Source: Actinomycetota bacterium
GTDB taxonomy: Bacteria; Actinomycetota; Acidimicrobiia; Acidimicrobiales; Acidimicrobilacustridaceae
Assembly: GCA_016185305.1 (NCBI GenBank)
Contig: JACPNV010000033.1
Coordinates: forward strand, 1 to 64,000
Reading direction: 5' to 3'
Length of the DNA stretch: 64,000 nucleotides
A program made the position numbers and the translations under genes. The notes under the pieces were generated by a model. That model saw nothing but the letters and a program-made list of their open reading frames with translations. It had not been told where the DNA came from and made no database searches. How positions within the stretch are numbered: the first letter of the stretch is position 1; each line of letters begins with the position of its first letter. Shown in pieces: positions 24,926-34,998 of this stretch.

Positions 24926-26125
24926 ATGCCCGAGCGCCTGTCCCGCCGCGTCGCTGCCATCACCGAGTCCGCCACCCTTGCCGTCGACGCCAGGGCCAAG
25001 GCGCTCAAGGCGGCGGGCGAATCGGTGATCGGCTTCGGTGCCGGCGAGCCCGACTTCCCGACGCCGGTCCACATCGCCGAGGCCGGCGCGAGAGCCTGCC
25101 TCGACCCGAAGAACCACCGTTACACGCCCGCGGGCGGTTTGCCAGAGCTGAAAGAGGCGATCGCCGCCAAGACGCTTCGCGACTCGTCCTATGAGGTCTT
25201 GCCCGGGCAGGTGCTGGTCACCAACGGCGGCAAGCACGCGGTCTACAACACGTTCCTCACACTGCTGAACGACGGCGACGAGGTGTTGCTGCCGGCGCCG
25301 TACTGGACGACCTATCCCGAGCCGATCCGTCTGGCCGGCGGCGTGCCGGTCGTGATGCCGACCGACGCGTCCACCGGCTTCCGGGTCTCGGTCGAGCAGC
25401 TCGACGCCGCATGCACCCCGAAGACGAAGGCACTCATGTTCGTCTCGCCATCCAACCCCTCGGGCGCGGTGTACCCGCCGGAGGAGGTCGAGGCCATCGG
25501 CCGCTGGGCGGTCGAGCGTGGCATCTGGGTCGTCACCGACGAGATCTACGAGCATCTCGTCTATGGCGACCATCGGTTCTCGTCCATGCCCGCGCTGGTG
25601 CCCGAGCTCGCGGAGAGGTGCGTCGTCGTGAACGGGGTCGCCAAGACCTACGCCATGACCGGCTGGCGGGTGGGTTGGATGATCGGCCCTGCCGACCTCA
25701 TCAAGGCCGCGACCAACCTCCAGTCCCACGCGACCTCCAACGTCGCCAACGTCTCGCAGCGGGCTGCGCTCGCCGCCGTGGCCGGCGACCTCGATGCCGT
25801 GGCGGTGATGCGTGAAGCGTTCGATCGCCGCCGGCAGATCATGCACAAGATGCTCAACGACATCCCCGGCGTCACGTGCATGGAGCCGCAAGGCGCGTTC
25901 TACACCTATCCCGACCTGCGCGAGCTGCTCGACCGCGACGTCGCCGGCGAGCACCCGACGACCACGGTGGAGCTTGCCGAGGTGATCCTCGACAAGGCCA
26001 AGGTCGCCATCGTTCCCGGCGAGGCGTTCGGCACTCCCGGCTTCGCGAGGCTGTCGTTCGCACTCGGCGATGACGACCTCGCCGAAGGCATCGCGCGCCT
26101 CGCCGACCTCCTCGGCGCCGGCTGA
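24926..26125 (+). CDS. Class I aminotransferase, aspartate aminotransferase-like
   Basis: 399 residues, fold type I PLP enzyme. Features: [20 protein letters not shown] near the N-terminus, [65 protein letters not shown], and [20 protein letters not shown] with the Schiff-base Lys at about residue 240; the C-terminal Arg lies in [14 protein letters not shown]. This is the subgroup I-gamma aspartate aminotransferase pattern of thermophiles and actinobacteria, interconverting aspartate/oxaloacetate and glutamate/2-oxoglutarate. Some members also accept prephenate or other acids. Divergent from serC across 126 bases. Confidence 0.88.
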   Translation: MPERLSRRVAAITESATLAVDARAKALKAAGESVIGFGAGEPDFPTPVHIAEAGARACLDPKNHRYTPAGGLPELKEAIAAKTLRDSSYEVLPGQVLVTNGGKHAVYNTFLTLLNDGDEVLLPAPYWTTYPEPIRLAGGVPVVMPTDASTGFRVSVEQLDAACTPKTKALMFVSPSNPSGAVYPPEEVEAIGRWAVERGIWVVTDEIYEHLVYGDHRFSSMPALVPELAERCVVVNGVAKTYAMTGWRVGWMIGPADLIKAATNLQSHATSNVANVSQRAALAAVAGDLDAVAVMREAFDRRRQIMHKMLNDIPGVTCMEPQGAFYTYPDLRELLDRDVAGEHPTTTVELAEVILDKAKVAIVPGEAFGTPGFARLSFALGDDDLAEGIARLADLLGAG

Positions 26126-26252
26126 CCCGGCGAACCGGGCCGCCGGCACTCCCGGGCGAACCGGGCCGTCGAGCGCGCCGCATCCGGCGCGGCCTGCGGC
26201 CCGGTTGGGTGGAGCGGGCACCGAATGCGCTCGCCGGAATAGCGTGAGCGCG

Positions 26253-28235
26253 ATGCCTGAGGTGTTGCCCTACGGGTCGTGGCCGTCGCCGATCACAGCG
26301 GACCTCGTGGTGGCAGGGTCGGTGTCGTTGGGCGGGCCGCTGTGGCAGCCGGTGCAAGACGATGACGAGATCTCGGGCTGGTTGTGGTGGTCGGAGCTGA
26401 GGCCCGACGAGAAGGGGCGGGTGCAGCTCGTCCGGCGGGCGATCGATCGCGAGGCGAACCCGGTCGGTGGCGCGCACGATGTGTTGCCCGACGGGTTGTC
26501 GGCCCGGACGCGGGTACACGAGTACGGCGGGGGCGCCTGGTGGCTGGGTGGCGCGCACCATCGCGACACCGCGTTCTTCACGTGCTGGGACGACCAGCGG
26601 CTGTACCGGTACACGGTCGGCGATCACGCACCGATCGCCCTGACACCCGAGCCCGTGACCAAGCACGCGTTGCGCTACGCCGACGGCGACCTGACGCCGG
26701 ACGGCGAGTGGATCGTGTGCGTGCGCGAAACGCACGACGCCGGCTGGCCGCAGGCGCGCAACGAGATCGTGGCGCTGCGAGCGGGCAGACCGAGCGAACC
26801 GACCGTCCTCGTCACGGGTCCCGACTTCGTGTCGAACCCCCGCGTCAGTCCCGACGGCCTCAAGCTCTGCTGGATCGAATGGGACCACCCCAACATGCCG
26901 TGGGACGAGACACGGTTGGTCGCGGCAGATCTCGCCATCGGTCCCGATGGGCCGGTTCGGCATGACGTCCGAGCTGTCGGGGCCGCGGCCGGCTCGTGGA
27001 TCCAACCGCGGTGGGCACGAGATGCGATTCGCCTGTGGGTGATCTCTGACGGCAGAGGGACGCAGTGGGACCTGCTCGCCTACGAGGACCGCGACGCTCG
27101 TTGGACGTTCGTCGATCGCGCGGCGCACGGCGCCGAGACCGGTGAGCCGCAGTGGGTCTTCGGCCAGTCCGACTACTGCCTGTCGCCGGATGGTTCGGCG
27201 ATCGCGGTGCTTCACCGTGACGGAAGCGATCGGCTTGCCGGCGTCGAAGCGCCCTTCACCTCGATGACCGGACTTGTCGCCGCCGGTGAGCGCGTTGGCA
27301 TGATCGCCGCCTCCTTCACCTCCGAACCGGAGATCGTGCTGTTCTCGGCGGAGGAGACGACCGTCGTCCGGCCGGCGCGAGACCTCGGCATCCATCCCTC
27401 CCGCTGCTCGGTCCCGCGCCACATCGAGTTCCCGACGACCGACGATGCCACCGCCCACGCCCTCTTCTACCCGCCCCACAACCCCGACTTCGTCGGGCCG
27501 GACGGCGAGACGCCGCCGCTGCTCGTGCTCTCGCACGGCGGGCCCACGGGCGCGGCCCGCTCGCAGTTGAACCTTGCCGTGCAGTTCTGGACCAGCCGGG
27601 GCGTCGCGGTCGTCGACGTGAACTACCGCGGCTCGACCGGCTACGGCCGCGCCTACCGTGACGCGCTCAAGGGCAAATGGGGCGTCTACGACGTCGACGA
27701 CTGCATCGCCGCGGCGCGCCATCTCGCCGACCAAGGTGAGGTCGACCCCAACCGGCTCGCCATCAAAGGCGGCAGCGCCGGCGGGTTCACGACACTCGCC
27801 GCGCTCACCTTCCATGACGTGTTCGCTGCGGGTTCGAGCCTCTACGGCGTCGCCGACCTCGGCGCACTCGCCCGCGACACGCACAAGTTCGAGTCGCGCT
27901 ACCTCGACTCGCTCGTCGGGCCGTGGCCCGAAGCCGAGCGCACCTACGACGAACGCTCGCCGATCAACCACACCGACCAGCTCGCGACACCGCTCATCAT
28001 CTTCCAGGGTCTGGAGGACGAGATCGTTCCGCCGTCGCAAGCCGAGATGATGGTGGAGGCCTTGCGCGCCAAGGGCGTGCCGTTCGCCTACCTCCCGTTC
28101 GAGGGCGAGCAGCACGGCTTCCGCCAAGCGGCCAACATCCGGCGCGTGGTCGAGTCCGAGTTGTACTTTTTCGGGCAGATGCTCGGCTTCGAGCCCGCCG
28201 GCGAGATCGAGCCGGTGCCGATCGAGCGAGGTTGA
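26253..28235 (+). CDS. S9-family prolyl oligopeptidase / acylaminoacyl-peptidase-like serine peptidase
   Basis: 660 residues from the ATG at 26,253; the open frame extends further upstream but overlaps the aminotransferase. N-terminal ~400 residues form a beta-propeller (YADGDLTPDGEWIVCVRETH, NPRVSPDGLKLCWIEWDHPN). The C-terminal alpha/beta hydrolase has a full triad: Ser in IKGGSAGGFTT (about 508), Asp in GLEDEIVPP (about 589), His in GEQHGFRQ (about 621). The oxyanion region is LLVLSHGGPTGAARS. No signal peptide, so cytoplasmic. Cleaves short peptides; exact specificity unknown. The stop is 6 bases before the next gene, so probably co-transcribed with it. Confidence 0.9.
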   Translation: MPEVLPYGSWPSPITADLVVAGSVSLGGPLWQPVQDDDEISGWLWWSELRPDEKGRVQLVRRAIDREANPVGGAHDVLPDGLSARTRVHEYGGGAWWLGGAHHRDTAFFTCWDDQRLYRYTVGDHAPIALTPEPVTKHALRYADGDLTPDGEWIVCVRETHDAGWPQARNEIVALRAGRPSEPTVLVTGPDFVSNPRVSPDGLKLCWIEWDHPNMPWDETRLVAADLAIGPDGPVRHDVRAVGAAAGSWIQPRWARDAIRLWVISDGRGTQWDLLAYEDRDARWTFVDRAAHGAETGEPQWVFGQSDYCLSPDGSAIAVLHRDGSDRLAGVEAPFTSMTGLVAAGERVGMIAASFTSEPEIVLFSAEETTVVRPARDLGIHPSRCSVPRHIEFPTTDDATAHALFYPPHNPDFVGPDGETPPLLVLSHGGPTGAARSQLNLAVQFWTSRGVAVVDVNYRGSTGYGRAYRDALKGKWGVYDVDDCIAAARHLADQGEVDPNRLAIKGGSAGGFTTLAALTFHDVFAAGSSLYGVADLGALARDTHKFESRYLDSLVGPWPEAERTYDERSPINHTDQLATPLIIFQGLEDEIVPPSQAEMMVEALRAKGVPFAYLPFEGEQHGFRQAANIRRVVESELYFFGQMLGFEPAGEIEPVPIERG

Positions 28236-28241
28236 GGCCAG

Positions 28242-28673
28242 ATGACCGACTTCACCGGGGACGACAAGGTTGCGTTCGACGAGGCTGCCGAAGAGCAGAT
28301 GGTGGCGGTCTTGTCCTACCCGTCAGAGCAGGACGCGCGCGAGCGGGCGAAGCTTCTTGTCGAGAACGGCATCGGCGCGGTCATCGAGCGAGGGCTACCA
28401 CCCGACCATGTCGGTCCGGAGCCGTATGAAGACCCCGTGGCCGATCGCGACACCGACGAGTATGCCGCCAGCTTCGAGCTGCGCGTCATGCGCCATCAGG
28501 TCGAGCGCGCGTGCGAGATCCTCGGTGTCGATCCGCCCGAGCTGGCCGAGGCCGAGGGTGAGACGAGCACGGGCGGCGCCCCGCCATGGAAGATGATCCT
28601 CATCATCTGGGCGATTGCGATCGTGGTGATACCGCTGGCCGCGTTCTTGCTCACGTACAACCTCCTCAAGTGA
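28242..28673 (+). CDS. DUF2007-like protein with C-terminal membrane anchor
   Basis: 143 residues. The first half (MVAVLSYPSEQDARERAKLL, VENGIGAVIERGLPPDHVGP) resembles the small ferredoxin-like DUF2007 'putative signal-transducing' domain, where a peptide equivalent reads 'a..L...GI.a.v'. It continues with FELRVMRHQVERACEILGVD. A linker leads to one TM helix at about 117-140 (MILIIWAIAIVVIPLAAFLL). Function unknown. It is 6 bases downstream of the peptidase gene and 80 bases before serA. Confidence 0.6.
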   Translation: MTDFTGDDKVAFDEAAEEQMVAVLSYPSEQDARERAKLLVENGIGAVIERGLPPDHVGPEPYEDPVADRDTDEYAASFELRVMRHQVERACEILGVDPPELAEAEGETSTGGAPPWKMILIIWAIAIVVIPLAAFLLTYNLLK

Positions 28674-28753
28674 GCGCCAGCCCCGAGCGCCAGCCCCGAG
28701 CGCCGGCCGCTTCGGGCTGGAAGCGCCGGGCTCCGCTCGGTCAGGATGGCGGG

Positions 28754-30322
28754 ATGGCTCGCATCCTCGTCACGGAGCAGATCGCAGAAGGTGGACTCGA
28801 CCGGCTCCGCGCCGCCGGGCATGAGGTCGACGTGCGGTTCGCCCCGAGCCCCGAGGCCCTTGTCGACCTCGTGAAGGGGGCCCACGCCCTGATCATCCGG
28901 TCGGCGACCGCCGTGACCGCCGACGTGCTCTCGGCGGGCGCCGACCTCATCGTTGTCGGGCGGGCGGGCATCGGCCTCGACAACGTCGACGTCGAAGCGG
29001 CGACGGCGAAGGGCGTGATGGTCGTCAACGCACCGCAGTCGAACGTCCTCTCGGCGGCCGAGCACACGATGGGGATGCTCCTCGCCCAAGCGCGCAACAT
29101 CCCCCAGGCCAACGAGGCGTTGAAGGCGGGCCGGTGGGAGCGCTCCAAGTGGAACGGTGTCGAGCTGTCCGACAAGACCCTCGGCATCGTGGGGCTCGGC
29201 CGCATCGGAAAGCTCGTGGCGCAACGGGCGTCGGCATTCGGCATGCGGCTCGCCGCGTTCGATCCCTTCATCTCGGCTGACCGCGCCCGGCAGCTCAACG
29301 TCGAGCTGGTCGACCTCGATCGGTTGATGGAGATCTCCGACTTCCTCACCATCCACGCGACCAAGACGCCCGAGACGGTTGGGCTGATCGACGCCGAGCG
29401 GCTCGCCAAGGCCAAGCCCGGTCTGCGGGTCATCAACGTCGGTCGCGGTGGCATCGTGGACGAGGACGCGCTCGCCGCCGCCATCACGTCGGGCCAGGTC
29501 GGGGGAGCGGCCCTCGACGTGTTCTCCTCCGAACCGATGACCGAGTCACCGCTGTTCGACCTCGACGAGGTCGTGGTGACCCCGCACCTCGGCGCCAGCA
29601 CCCAGGAGGCACAGGACAAGGCGGGAGACACGATCGCCGAGATGGTCGAGCTCGCCCTGGCCGGCGAGTTCGTGCCGTTCGCGGTCAACGTCAGCGCGGG
29701 CGAGGCGTCCGAGACGGTGCGGCCGTTCCTCGGGCTCGCCGAGCGCTTGGGCGCGCTGTTCGCCTCGCTCACGGGCCACACGACGGGCGAGATCGACATC
29801 GAGTACCAGGGTCAGATCGCCGGCTACGACACGCGCATCCTCACGCTGTCATTGCTCAAGGGGTTCTTCAGCCGCATCAGCGACGAACCGGTGTCATACG
29901 TGAACGCGCCGCAGCTCGCGACCGAGTCGGGCATCGAGGTGCGTGAATCGTCGACGACTGCGGCGCACGACTACGTGAACCTCGTGACTGTACGCAGCGG
30001 CGACCATTCGCTCGCGGGCACGCTCGTGGGCTTGAAGGGCGACCCGCGCATCGTGCTCGTCGACGATCACACCGTTGATGCGCCGCCCGCCAAGCACATG
30101 CTCATCGTCCGCAACGCAGACACGCCCGGCATGATCGGCGTCGTCGGCTCCATCCTCGGCGCCGCCGGCGTCAACATCGCCGACATGCACGTGGGCCAGT
30201 CGCCGGCGGGCGAGTCGGCATTGATGGTGCTGGCGACATCGCAGCCGGTTCCTGTCGGGGTGCAGGACGAGCTGCGCGCCGCCGACGGCGTCCGTTCGGT
30301 GGCGGCCGTCGACCTCGCCTGA
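28754..30322 (+). CDS. serA: D-3-phosphoglycerate dehydrogenase
   Basis: Oxidises 3-phosphoglycerate with NAD+, the first step of serine synthesis. 522 residues: the long three-domain form. Substrate/NAD domains: IRSATAVTADVL, VVGRAGIGLDNVDVEAATAK, TLGIVGLGRIGKLVAQRASA (Rossmann, about 143-162), INVGRGGIVDEDAL, and the catalytic His in VVTPHLGASTQEAQDKAG. An intervening allosteric substrate-binding domain (about 315-450) follows. The C-terminal ACT domain (HMLIVRNADTPGMIGVVGSI, about 452-522) is the usual serine feedback site. Start at ATG 28,754 (MARILVTEQIAEGGLDRLRA). The leuA leader promoter begins 21 bases after its stop. Confidence 0.96.
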   Translation: MARILVTEQIAEGGLDRLRAAGHEVDVRFAPSPEALVDLVKGAHALIIRSATAVTADVLSAGADLIVVGRAGIGLDNVDVEAATAKGVMVVNAPQSNVLSAAEHTMGMLLAQARNIPQANEALKAGRWERSKWNGVELSDKTLGIVGLGRIGKLVAQRASAFGMRLAAFDPFISADRARQLNVELVDLDRLMEISDFLTIHATKTPETVGLIDAERLAKAKPGLRVINVGRGGIVDEDALAAAITSGQVGGAALDVFSSEPMTESPLFDLDEVVVTPHLGASTQEAQDKAGDTIAEMVELALAGEFVPFAVNVSAGEASETVRPFLGLAERLGALFASLTGHTTGEIDIEYQGQIAGYDTRILTLSLLKGFFSRISDEPVSYVNAPQLATESGIEVRESSTTAAHDYVNLVTVRSGDHSLAGTLVGLKGDPRIVLVDDHTVDAPPAKHMLIVRNADTPGMIGVVGSILGAAGVNIADMHVGQSPAGESALMVLATSQPVPVGVQDELRAADGVRSVAAVDLA

Positions 30323-30343
30323 TCACGCATCCCACCAGAGCGC

Positions 30344-30372
30344 TTGACGGATCGGCGCCAACCTGAGACCAT
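30344..30372 (+). promoter_or_regulatory. Predicted promoter of the leuA attenuator unit
   Basis: TTGACG (30,344-30,349), 17-base spacer, GACCAT (30,367-30,372). The leader ATG is 10 bases after the -10, so little or no 5' untranslated sequence precedes it. Same layout as the ilvB and leuB units. Confidence 0.5.
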
Positions 30373-30382
30373 CGTCGGGCCT

Positions 30383-30436
30383 ATGCATCACCTGGCGATC
30401 TTCTTCCGCAGCAACTTGGAGCTCCTTCTTACGTAG
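30383..30436 (+). CDS. leuA leader peptide (Leu-rich)
   Basis: A 17-residue ORF: MHHLAIFFRSNLELLLT followed by TAG. Five Leu codons, four of them in the last six residues (TTG, CTC, CTT, CTT), directly before the stop and a hairpin. This is the expected sensor of charged tRNA-Leu for the first enzyme of leucine synthesis. No Shine-Dalgarno is visible upstream, consistent with leaderless translation. Confidence 0.85.
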   Translation: MHHLAIFFRSNLELLLT

Positions 30437-30500
30437 GGCGAGCGCCCCCATACCGGTGCTCGCCGAACCTCCTGTGCCTCCGGGCCAGGGGGTTTTTTCG
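30437..30500 (+). terminator. leuA attenuator hairpins
   Basis: First hairpin GGCGAGC (30,437-30,443) with GCTCGCC (30,458-30,464), starting immediately after the leader TAG. Second hairpin AACCTCC (30,466-30,472) with GGGGGTT (30,488-30,494), merging into TTTTTT (30,493-30,498): an intrinsic terminator 23 bases before the leuA ATG. Confidence 0.8.
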
Positions 30501-30522
30501 TTCCCCAGAGAAAGGCCATCTC

Positions 30523-32112
30523 ATGGCAGAGACAACTGCACAACGACTCGAAGCTGATCGCGTGATCATCTTCGACACGTCCCTGCGCGACGGCGAGCAG
30601 TCGCCGGGCATCTCGCTCGACCAGGGCGAGAAGCTCGAGATCGCCGAGCAGTTGGCCAAGCTCGGGGTCGACGTGATCGAGGCCGGCTTCCCCATCGCCA
30701 GCCAGGGCGACTTCGAGGGGGTGCAGGCGATCGCCCGGGCGGTCCGCGGCCCGGTCATCTGCGGGCTGTCACGGACCGCTCGGCAAGACGTCGACCGATG
30801 CTGGGAGGCGATCCAAGACGCGGAGCGCACGCGCATCCATGTGTTCATCGCGACCAGCGAGATCCACATGAAGAACAAGCTGAGGATGACACCCGAGCAA
30901 GTGCGCAGCGAAGCGTCGTCGGCCGTGGCCCACGCTCGCGGCTACACCGACAACGTCGAGTTCTCGCCGGAGGATGCGTCGAGGTCCGACTTCGACTTCA
31001 TGTGCGAGGTGCTGCAGGCCGCGGTCGACAGCGGCGCGACGACGCTGAACATCCCCGACACCGTGGGCTACGCGATCCCCGAAGAGTTCGGTGCGCGCAT
31101 CGCCAGCATCCGCGAGAAGGTGAAGGGCGACTACATCATCAGCGCGCACTGCCACAACGACCTCGGTCTCGCGGTGGCCAACTCGCTTGCCGCCATCCAG
31201 GCTGGCGCCCGCCAGGTCGAGTGCACGATCAACGGCATCGGCGAGCGAGCGGGCAACGCGGCGATGGAAGAGATCGTGATGACGCTGCAGACCCGGGGCG
31301 AGTTCTTCGCCGGCCCGTGGACCGGCATCCACACCGAGGAGCTGGCCAAGACGAGCCGCCTCGTCAGCCGCCTCACCGGCTACCACGTGCAGTACAACAA
31401 AGCCGTCGTCGGGCGCAACGCCTTCGCCCACGAAGCCGGCATCCACCAGCACGGCGTGCTGAGCGATCGCGAGACCTACGAGATCATGGACCCGACCGCG
31501 GTCGGCCAGGGTGAATCGAAGATCGTGCTCGGCAAGCACAGCGGCCGGCACGCCTTCGCCGACACGTTGAAGAAGATGGGCTACGACATCCACGGCGACG
31601 CGCTGAACCAAGCGTTCACGAGGTTCAAGGAGCTCGCGGATCGCAAGGTGAACCTGTCCGAGGAAGACCTCGAGGCGCTCGTCGCGGAAGAGGTCGGCGA
31701 CACCGTCCGCTACCGCTACCAACTCGTGTCGTGCGACAGCCAGGGCGGCACCAACTCGACACCGACCGCGACCATCGTGCTCGACCTCGACGGCGAGAAG
31801 CTCGAAGCGAACGCGCATGGAGACGGCATGGTCGAGGCCGCCTGCAACGCCATCAAGAAGTTGACGGGCGTCGAGGGCCGGCTCACCGACTACGCCGTCA
31901 CCTCGGTGACCGGCGGTGTCGACGCGCTGGCCGACGTGGCTCTGCGCTTCGAGGTCGACGGCGCGTCGATGCCCGGGCGGGGCCTGTCCACCGACGTCGT
32001 CGAGGCCAGCGCCCGAGCGTTCCTCAACGCCATCAACCGCATCGTCCGCGTGAAGGACACCGGCCAAGAGTTGAAGAAGGCCAACCGCCCCGGCTCCCTC
32101 GACGGCGTCTGA
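30523..32112 (+). CDS. leuA: 2-isopropylmalate synthase
   Basis: Condenses acetyl-CoA with 2-oxoisovalerate, the committed step of leucine synthesis. 529 residues. Catalytic TIM barrel: [20 protein letters not shown] at about 14-33, [40 protein letters not shown] with metal-binding His residues, and [20 protein letters not shown]. The [20 protein letters not shown] subdomain and the C-terminal regulatory dimer domain ([20 protein letters not shown] ... [15 protein letters not shown]) follow; the latter carries leucine feedback in this family. It is the ~520-residue type, not the ~640-residue mycobacterial form. Controlled by the Leu-rich leader upstream; ATG preceded by GAGAAAGG. Confidence 0.96.
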   Translation: MAETTAQRLEADRVIIFDTSLRDGEQSPGISLDQGEKLEIAEQLAKLGVDVIEAGFPIASQGDFEGVQAIARAVRGPVICGLSRTARQDVDRCWEAIQDAERTRIHVFIATSEIHMKNKLRMTPEQVRSEASSAVAHARGYTDNVEFSPEDASRSDFDFMCEVLQAAVDSGATTLNIPDTVGYAIPEEFGARIASIREKVKGDYIISAHCHNDLGLAVANSLAAIQAGARQVECTINGIGERAGNAAMEEIVMTLQTRGEFFAGPWTGIHTEELAKTSRLVSRLTGYHVQYNKAVVGRNAFAHEAGIHQHGVLSDRETYEIMDPTAVGQGESKIVLGKHSGRHAFADTLKKMGYDIHGDALNQAFTRFKELADRKVNLSEEDLEALVAEEVGDTVRYRYQLVSCDSQGGTNSTPTATIVLDLDGEKLEANAHGDGMVEAACNAIKKLTGVEGRLTDYAVTSVTGGVDALADVALRFEVDGASMPGRGLSTDVVEASARAFLNAINRIVRVKDTGQELKKANRPGSLDGV

Positions 32113-32134
32113 GGAGCTCGCACCCACGGGCCGT

Positions 32135-34765
32135 TCAGGAGAACGGGACCCAGCCGAGGGGTTCGAGGGTAGAGAGCTGGCTCACGAGGATGCCGTTGCT
32201 CGACAAGGTGTAGAGCTTGTCGACGACGACGACGGCTCGGTCGATGGGCGAGCCGAGCGTGCCGTTGATCGGAGGGACCGGGCACATCGGTGTGCAAGCG
32301 CTCGGTGGCGCTGTCGTGGTCGTGCTCGGTGCGCTCGTCGAGGTGGTCGTCGTCGAACTGGTCGGCTCGGGCGCCGTCGTCGATGTCGGCGCCGTCGTCG
32401 ACGTGGACGTTGTCGACGTGGACACCGTCGAGGTCGAACTGGTCGAGGTCGTCGACGCGCACCGCTCCGGGGGACAGGCGGTGGTTGTGGTCGGAACGGG
32501 CTGAGGGTCGCACGGCGCCTTGACGCACCGGCCTGTCGAGGACTCCGTCGTCGCGCATGCCCCGACGGTCGGGCAACCGGGAGTGCCGGCGCCCGCCGCG
32601 AGCGGGTTGATCACCGAACCCAGTTCCTTGATGCCGCTCGCATCCACCGTGAACCCGACGGCGCCGACGAAGGCGTTCGGGTTCATGGGGACGGGCGAGC
32701 TGCACGGCACCTCGGGCACGCACGGCCCTGGCGCCGGCACCGGGCCGCCGCTGTAGCTCTCGACCGGGATCATCGCCAGCTTGGTCGGGTCCCACCACAA
32801 GAACGCCTTGTAGTCGGCCTCGGCGTCGGAGCGAGCGTTCGGCAGAGCGATCTTTTGCAGCAGCTTCGGATCGGCGGGGTTGCCCACGTCGAACAGCGAC
32901 ACTTGCGTGCCGGTAGCGCGGCCGCGATCGGTGGCGTCCTGCCCGACCCCGAGCAGCAACGAGTCACTGATCGGGTGGAGGTAGGCGGAGTAGCCGAGGA
33001 TCTTCAGCTCGCCGACGATGCGCGGGTTGCGAGGGTCGCTGAGGTCGACGGTGTAGAGCGGGTCGGTCTGCCGGAAGGTCACGACGTAGCCGGTCGAGCC
33101 GATGAACCGCACCGACTTGATCTGCTCGCCCCTGCCCATACCGCCGACCTCACCGACCTTCTTGAGCTCGCCGGCTTCCTCGTTGAGCACCGACACGTAG
33201 CTCTCCGAGCCGCGGCTCGCCGAGCTCGACACAGGGTCGGTCGTCGCCACCCGCAGGTAGCCGTCGCGGCTCGACATGGCGAAGTCGTTGAGCAGCAGGC
33301 CGCGCACCTCGCCCGAGGCGCGGTAGACGGCGGGCCCGGAGCCGGAGATGTCGAACTCGTGGATCGAGGTCGTGATCTCCGGCGGCCTGGACGTCCCGGG
33401 CGGCGCAGGCATGGGCTGGGGCGCGGGTACGACGGTGCCCGGCGGCGCCGGGCACGCCGGGTCGCAGGCGACGCCGGCGGCAGCCGTCGGGCGCGTCGGG
33501 TCCGCCGGCCTGGACGTCCCGGGCGCCGAGCCGGTCGTGGCACCCGAACTGGCCGAGCCCGTCTCGCCCTCCTCGGGTGGGGGCATCCGGGTGGTGCTCA
33601 CGAACAGCCGGTCTTTGGTGGCGTACACCTTGTCGGCGTCGGCCTGGATGGCGACCGAGTTGCGGGGGTCGATGCCCTTGCCCGGCTCGACGGTGAGCAC
33701 GGTGAGCATGCCGAAGCCGCCGAACTGCTGCGGGCGGCTGACGTTCGTGCACTCGACGAGCGGCCGGCGCTCGTTACTGCCCGCCATGCGGTACTGGGGG
33801 AACCAGTCGTCTGGCGTCGTCTCGTCGATGATGCGCTTGTTCGCGGCTCTGGCCGCGTCTTGCGCCTTCCTCGACGCCGAGGTCGGCTGGACGAAGTCGA
33901 GCGCAGCCGGCGACGATTGGAGGACGATCCGGGCGGTGTTGCCGACGAGGCGAGCGTCCACCACGGTGCCGTCGAAGGTGATCTGGCTGGTCTGGCTCAT
34001 GTTGGCGAGATCGCTCGCGTCGACCTCGACGAGCTGCGTGCCGACGCTCGCCGCCACGCCGTCGCTCGCGACGTCCTCCTCGATCGTCGGCGCCGGGCGG
34101 GCAGAGAAGCCGCCCACCGTGCGGGGAACGCCCTTGGACAGCACGAGGAGCTTGTCGCCAGCAAGCAGCAGTTGCTGCTGGCTGCCCGTTGCCTGGTCGC
34201 GCAGCGCGAGGGAGCCCGCCGGTTGCGGCACGCCGTCGACGATGGTGAACGACCGAAGGACGCCGTTGGTCAGGGCAAAGAGCTTCCGGCCGTCGGTCTT
34301 GACGAGGTCGGGCTCGTCGACGCCGACCTCCTGCACGTTCGTGCCGCTGTAGGCCGGACTCTGCGATGCCGTGTTCTCCTGTGCCGTCGCGGCATCGCCG
34401 GGGTCCGCGGCTCCGCTGCCCGACGCGTTCGCGCTCGGCGACCCGGCAAACGTGGTGCTGGGGTCCGCCGCCCGTGTGCTCATGGCGGGTGCTGGCGCCA
34501 TCTGAGGCGACGCTTCGGCCCGTTCGAAGCGACCGACCGACCCGCCGTAGCCGGCCAGCCCGTAGGCGGTGACACGTTTGGCCGCCTCGGCCCGGACCGT
34601 CTGGAGGACCCCGTCACACGACTCGAACGGCGTGAGGGCCGTGGCAAGCTGCAGGTTCGGCTGCGCGACCCTGCCGGATGGTGCGGATTCGGTGTTCTGG
34701 GCCGAGCACGCGGCCGCGAGCATGCCGATCGCCGTCACGGTGGCCAGCGCCAGTCGTCGCTTCAT
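32135..34765 (-). CDS. Secreted beta-propeller lipoprotein
   Basis: 876 residues. Signal peptide with lipobox (MKRRLALATVTAIGMLAAAC), so predicted to be anchored to the outer face of the membrane by an acylated Cys20. The body matches the 'beta propeller domain' proteins of actinobacteria and archaea: GTNVQEVGVDEPDLVKTDGR at about 145-165 is the diagnostic start; blades include YVSVLNEEAGELKKVGEVGG and QIKSVRFIGSTGYVVTFRQT, then DPLYTVDLSDPRNPRIVGEL. Two low-complexity linkers interrupt it: a Pro-rich one (~405-475) and a Ser/Thr-rich one near residues 765-820 just before the last strands. Function unknown; possibly polymer or protein binding. Convergent with leuA; divergent from the large secreted protein. 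Confidence 0.8.
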   Translation of the reverse strand: MKRRLALATVTAIGMLAAACSAQNTESAPSGRVAQPNLQLATALTPFESCDGVLQTVRAEAAKRVTAYGLAGYGGSVGRFERAEASPQMAPAPAMSTRAADPSTTFAGSPSANASGSGAADPGDAATAQENTASQSPAYSGTNVQEVGVDEPDLVKTDGRKLFALTNGVLRSFTIVDGVPQPAGSLALRDQATGSQQQLLLAGDKLLVLSKGVPRTVGGFSARPAPTIEEDVASDGVAASVGTQLVEVDASDLANMSQTSQITFDGTVVDARLVGNTARIVLQSSPAALDFVQPTSASRKAQDAARAANKRIIDETTPDDWFPQYRMAGSNERRPLVECTNVSRPQQFGGFGMLTVLTVEPGKGIDPRNSVAIQADADKVYATKDRLFVSTTRMPPPEEGETGSASSGATTGSAPGTSRPADPTRPTAAAGVACDPACPAPPGTVVPAPQPMPAPPGTSRPPEITTSIHEFDISGSGPAVYRASGEVRGLLLNDFAMSSRDGYLRVATTDPVSSSASRGSESYVSVLNEEAGELKKVGEVGGMGRGEQIKSVRFIGSTGYVVTFRQTDPLYTVDLSDPRNPRIVGELKILGYSAYLHPISDSLLLGVGQDATDRGRATGTQVSLFDVGNPADPKLLQKIALPNARSDAEADYKAFLWWDPTKLAMIPVESYSGGPVPAPGPCVPEVPCSSPVPMNPNAFVGAVGFTVDASGIKELGSVINPLAAGAGTPGCPTVGACATTESSTGRCVKAPCDPQPVPTTTTACPPERCASTTSTSSTSTVSTSTTSTSTTAPTSTTAPEPTSSTTTTSTSAPSTTTTAPPSACTPMCPVPPINGTLGSPIDRAVVVVDKLYTLSSNGILVSQLSTLEPLGWVPFS

Positions 34766-34998
34766 GATCTCCTCCGGTCCGTCAACGTGGTCAACGTGTA
34801 CGAGGCTTCGACGACCCCGGCCACGGGCCGGTTCCCGAGATCTTGGGCGTGGCCCCGGCCGTTGCCGCGCCGGCCGCGTTGCCCCGGTTTCACCGTGCGT
34901 CTATAGTTCGCCCACTCATCGTTGCGGGTCGGTCGTGACCGAGAGTTGGGGCGGAAAGCGTCACCTCGGGGCGGTGGGACCTCGAAAGGAAGTCGGTG

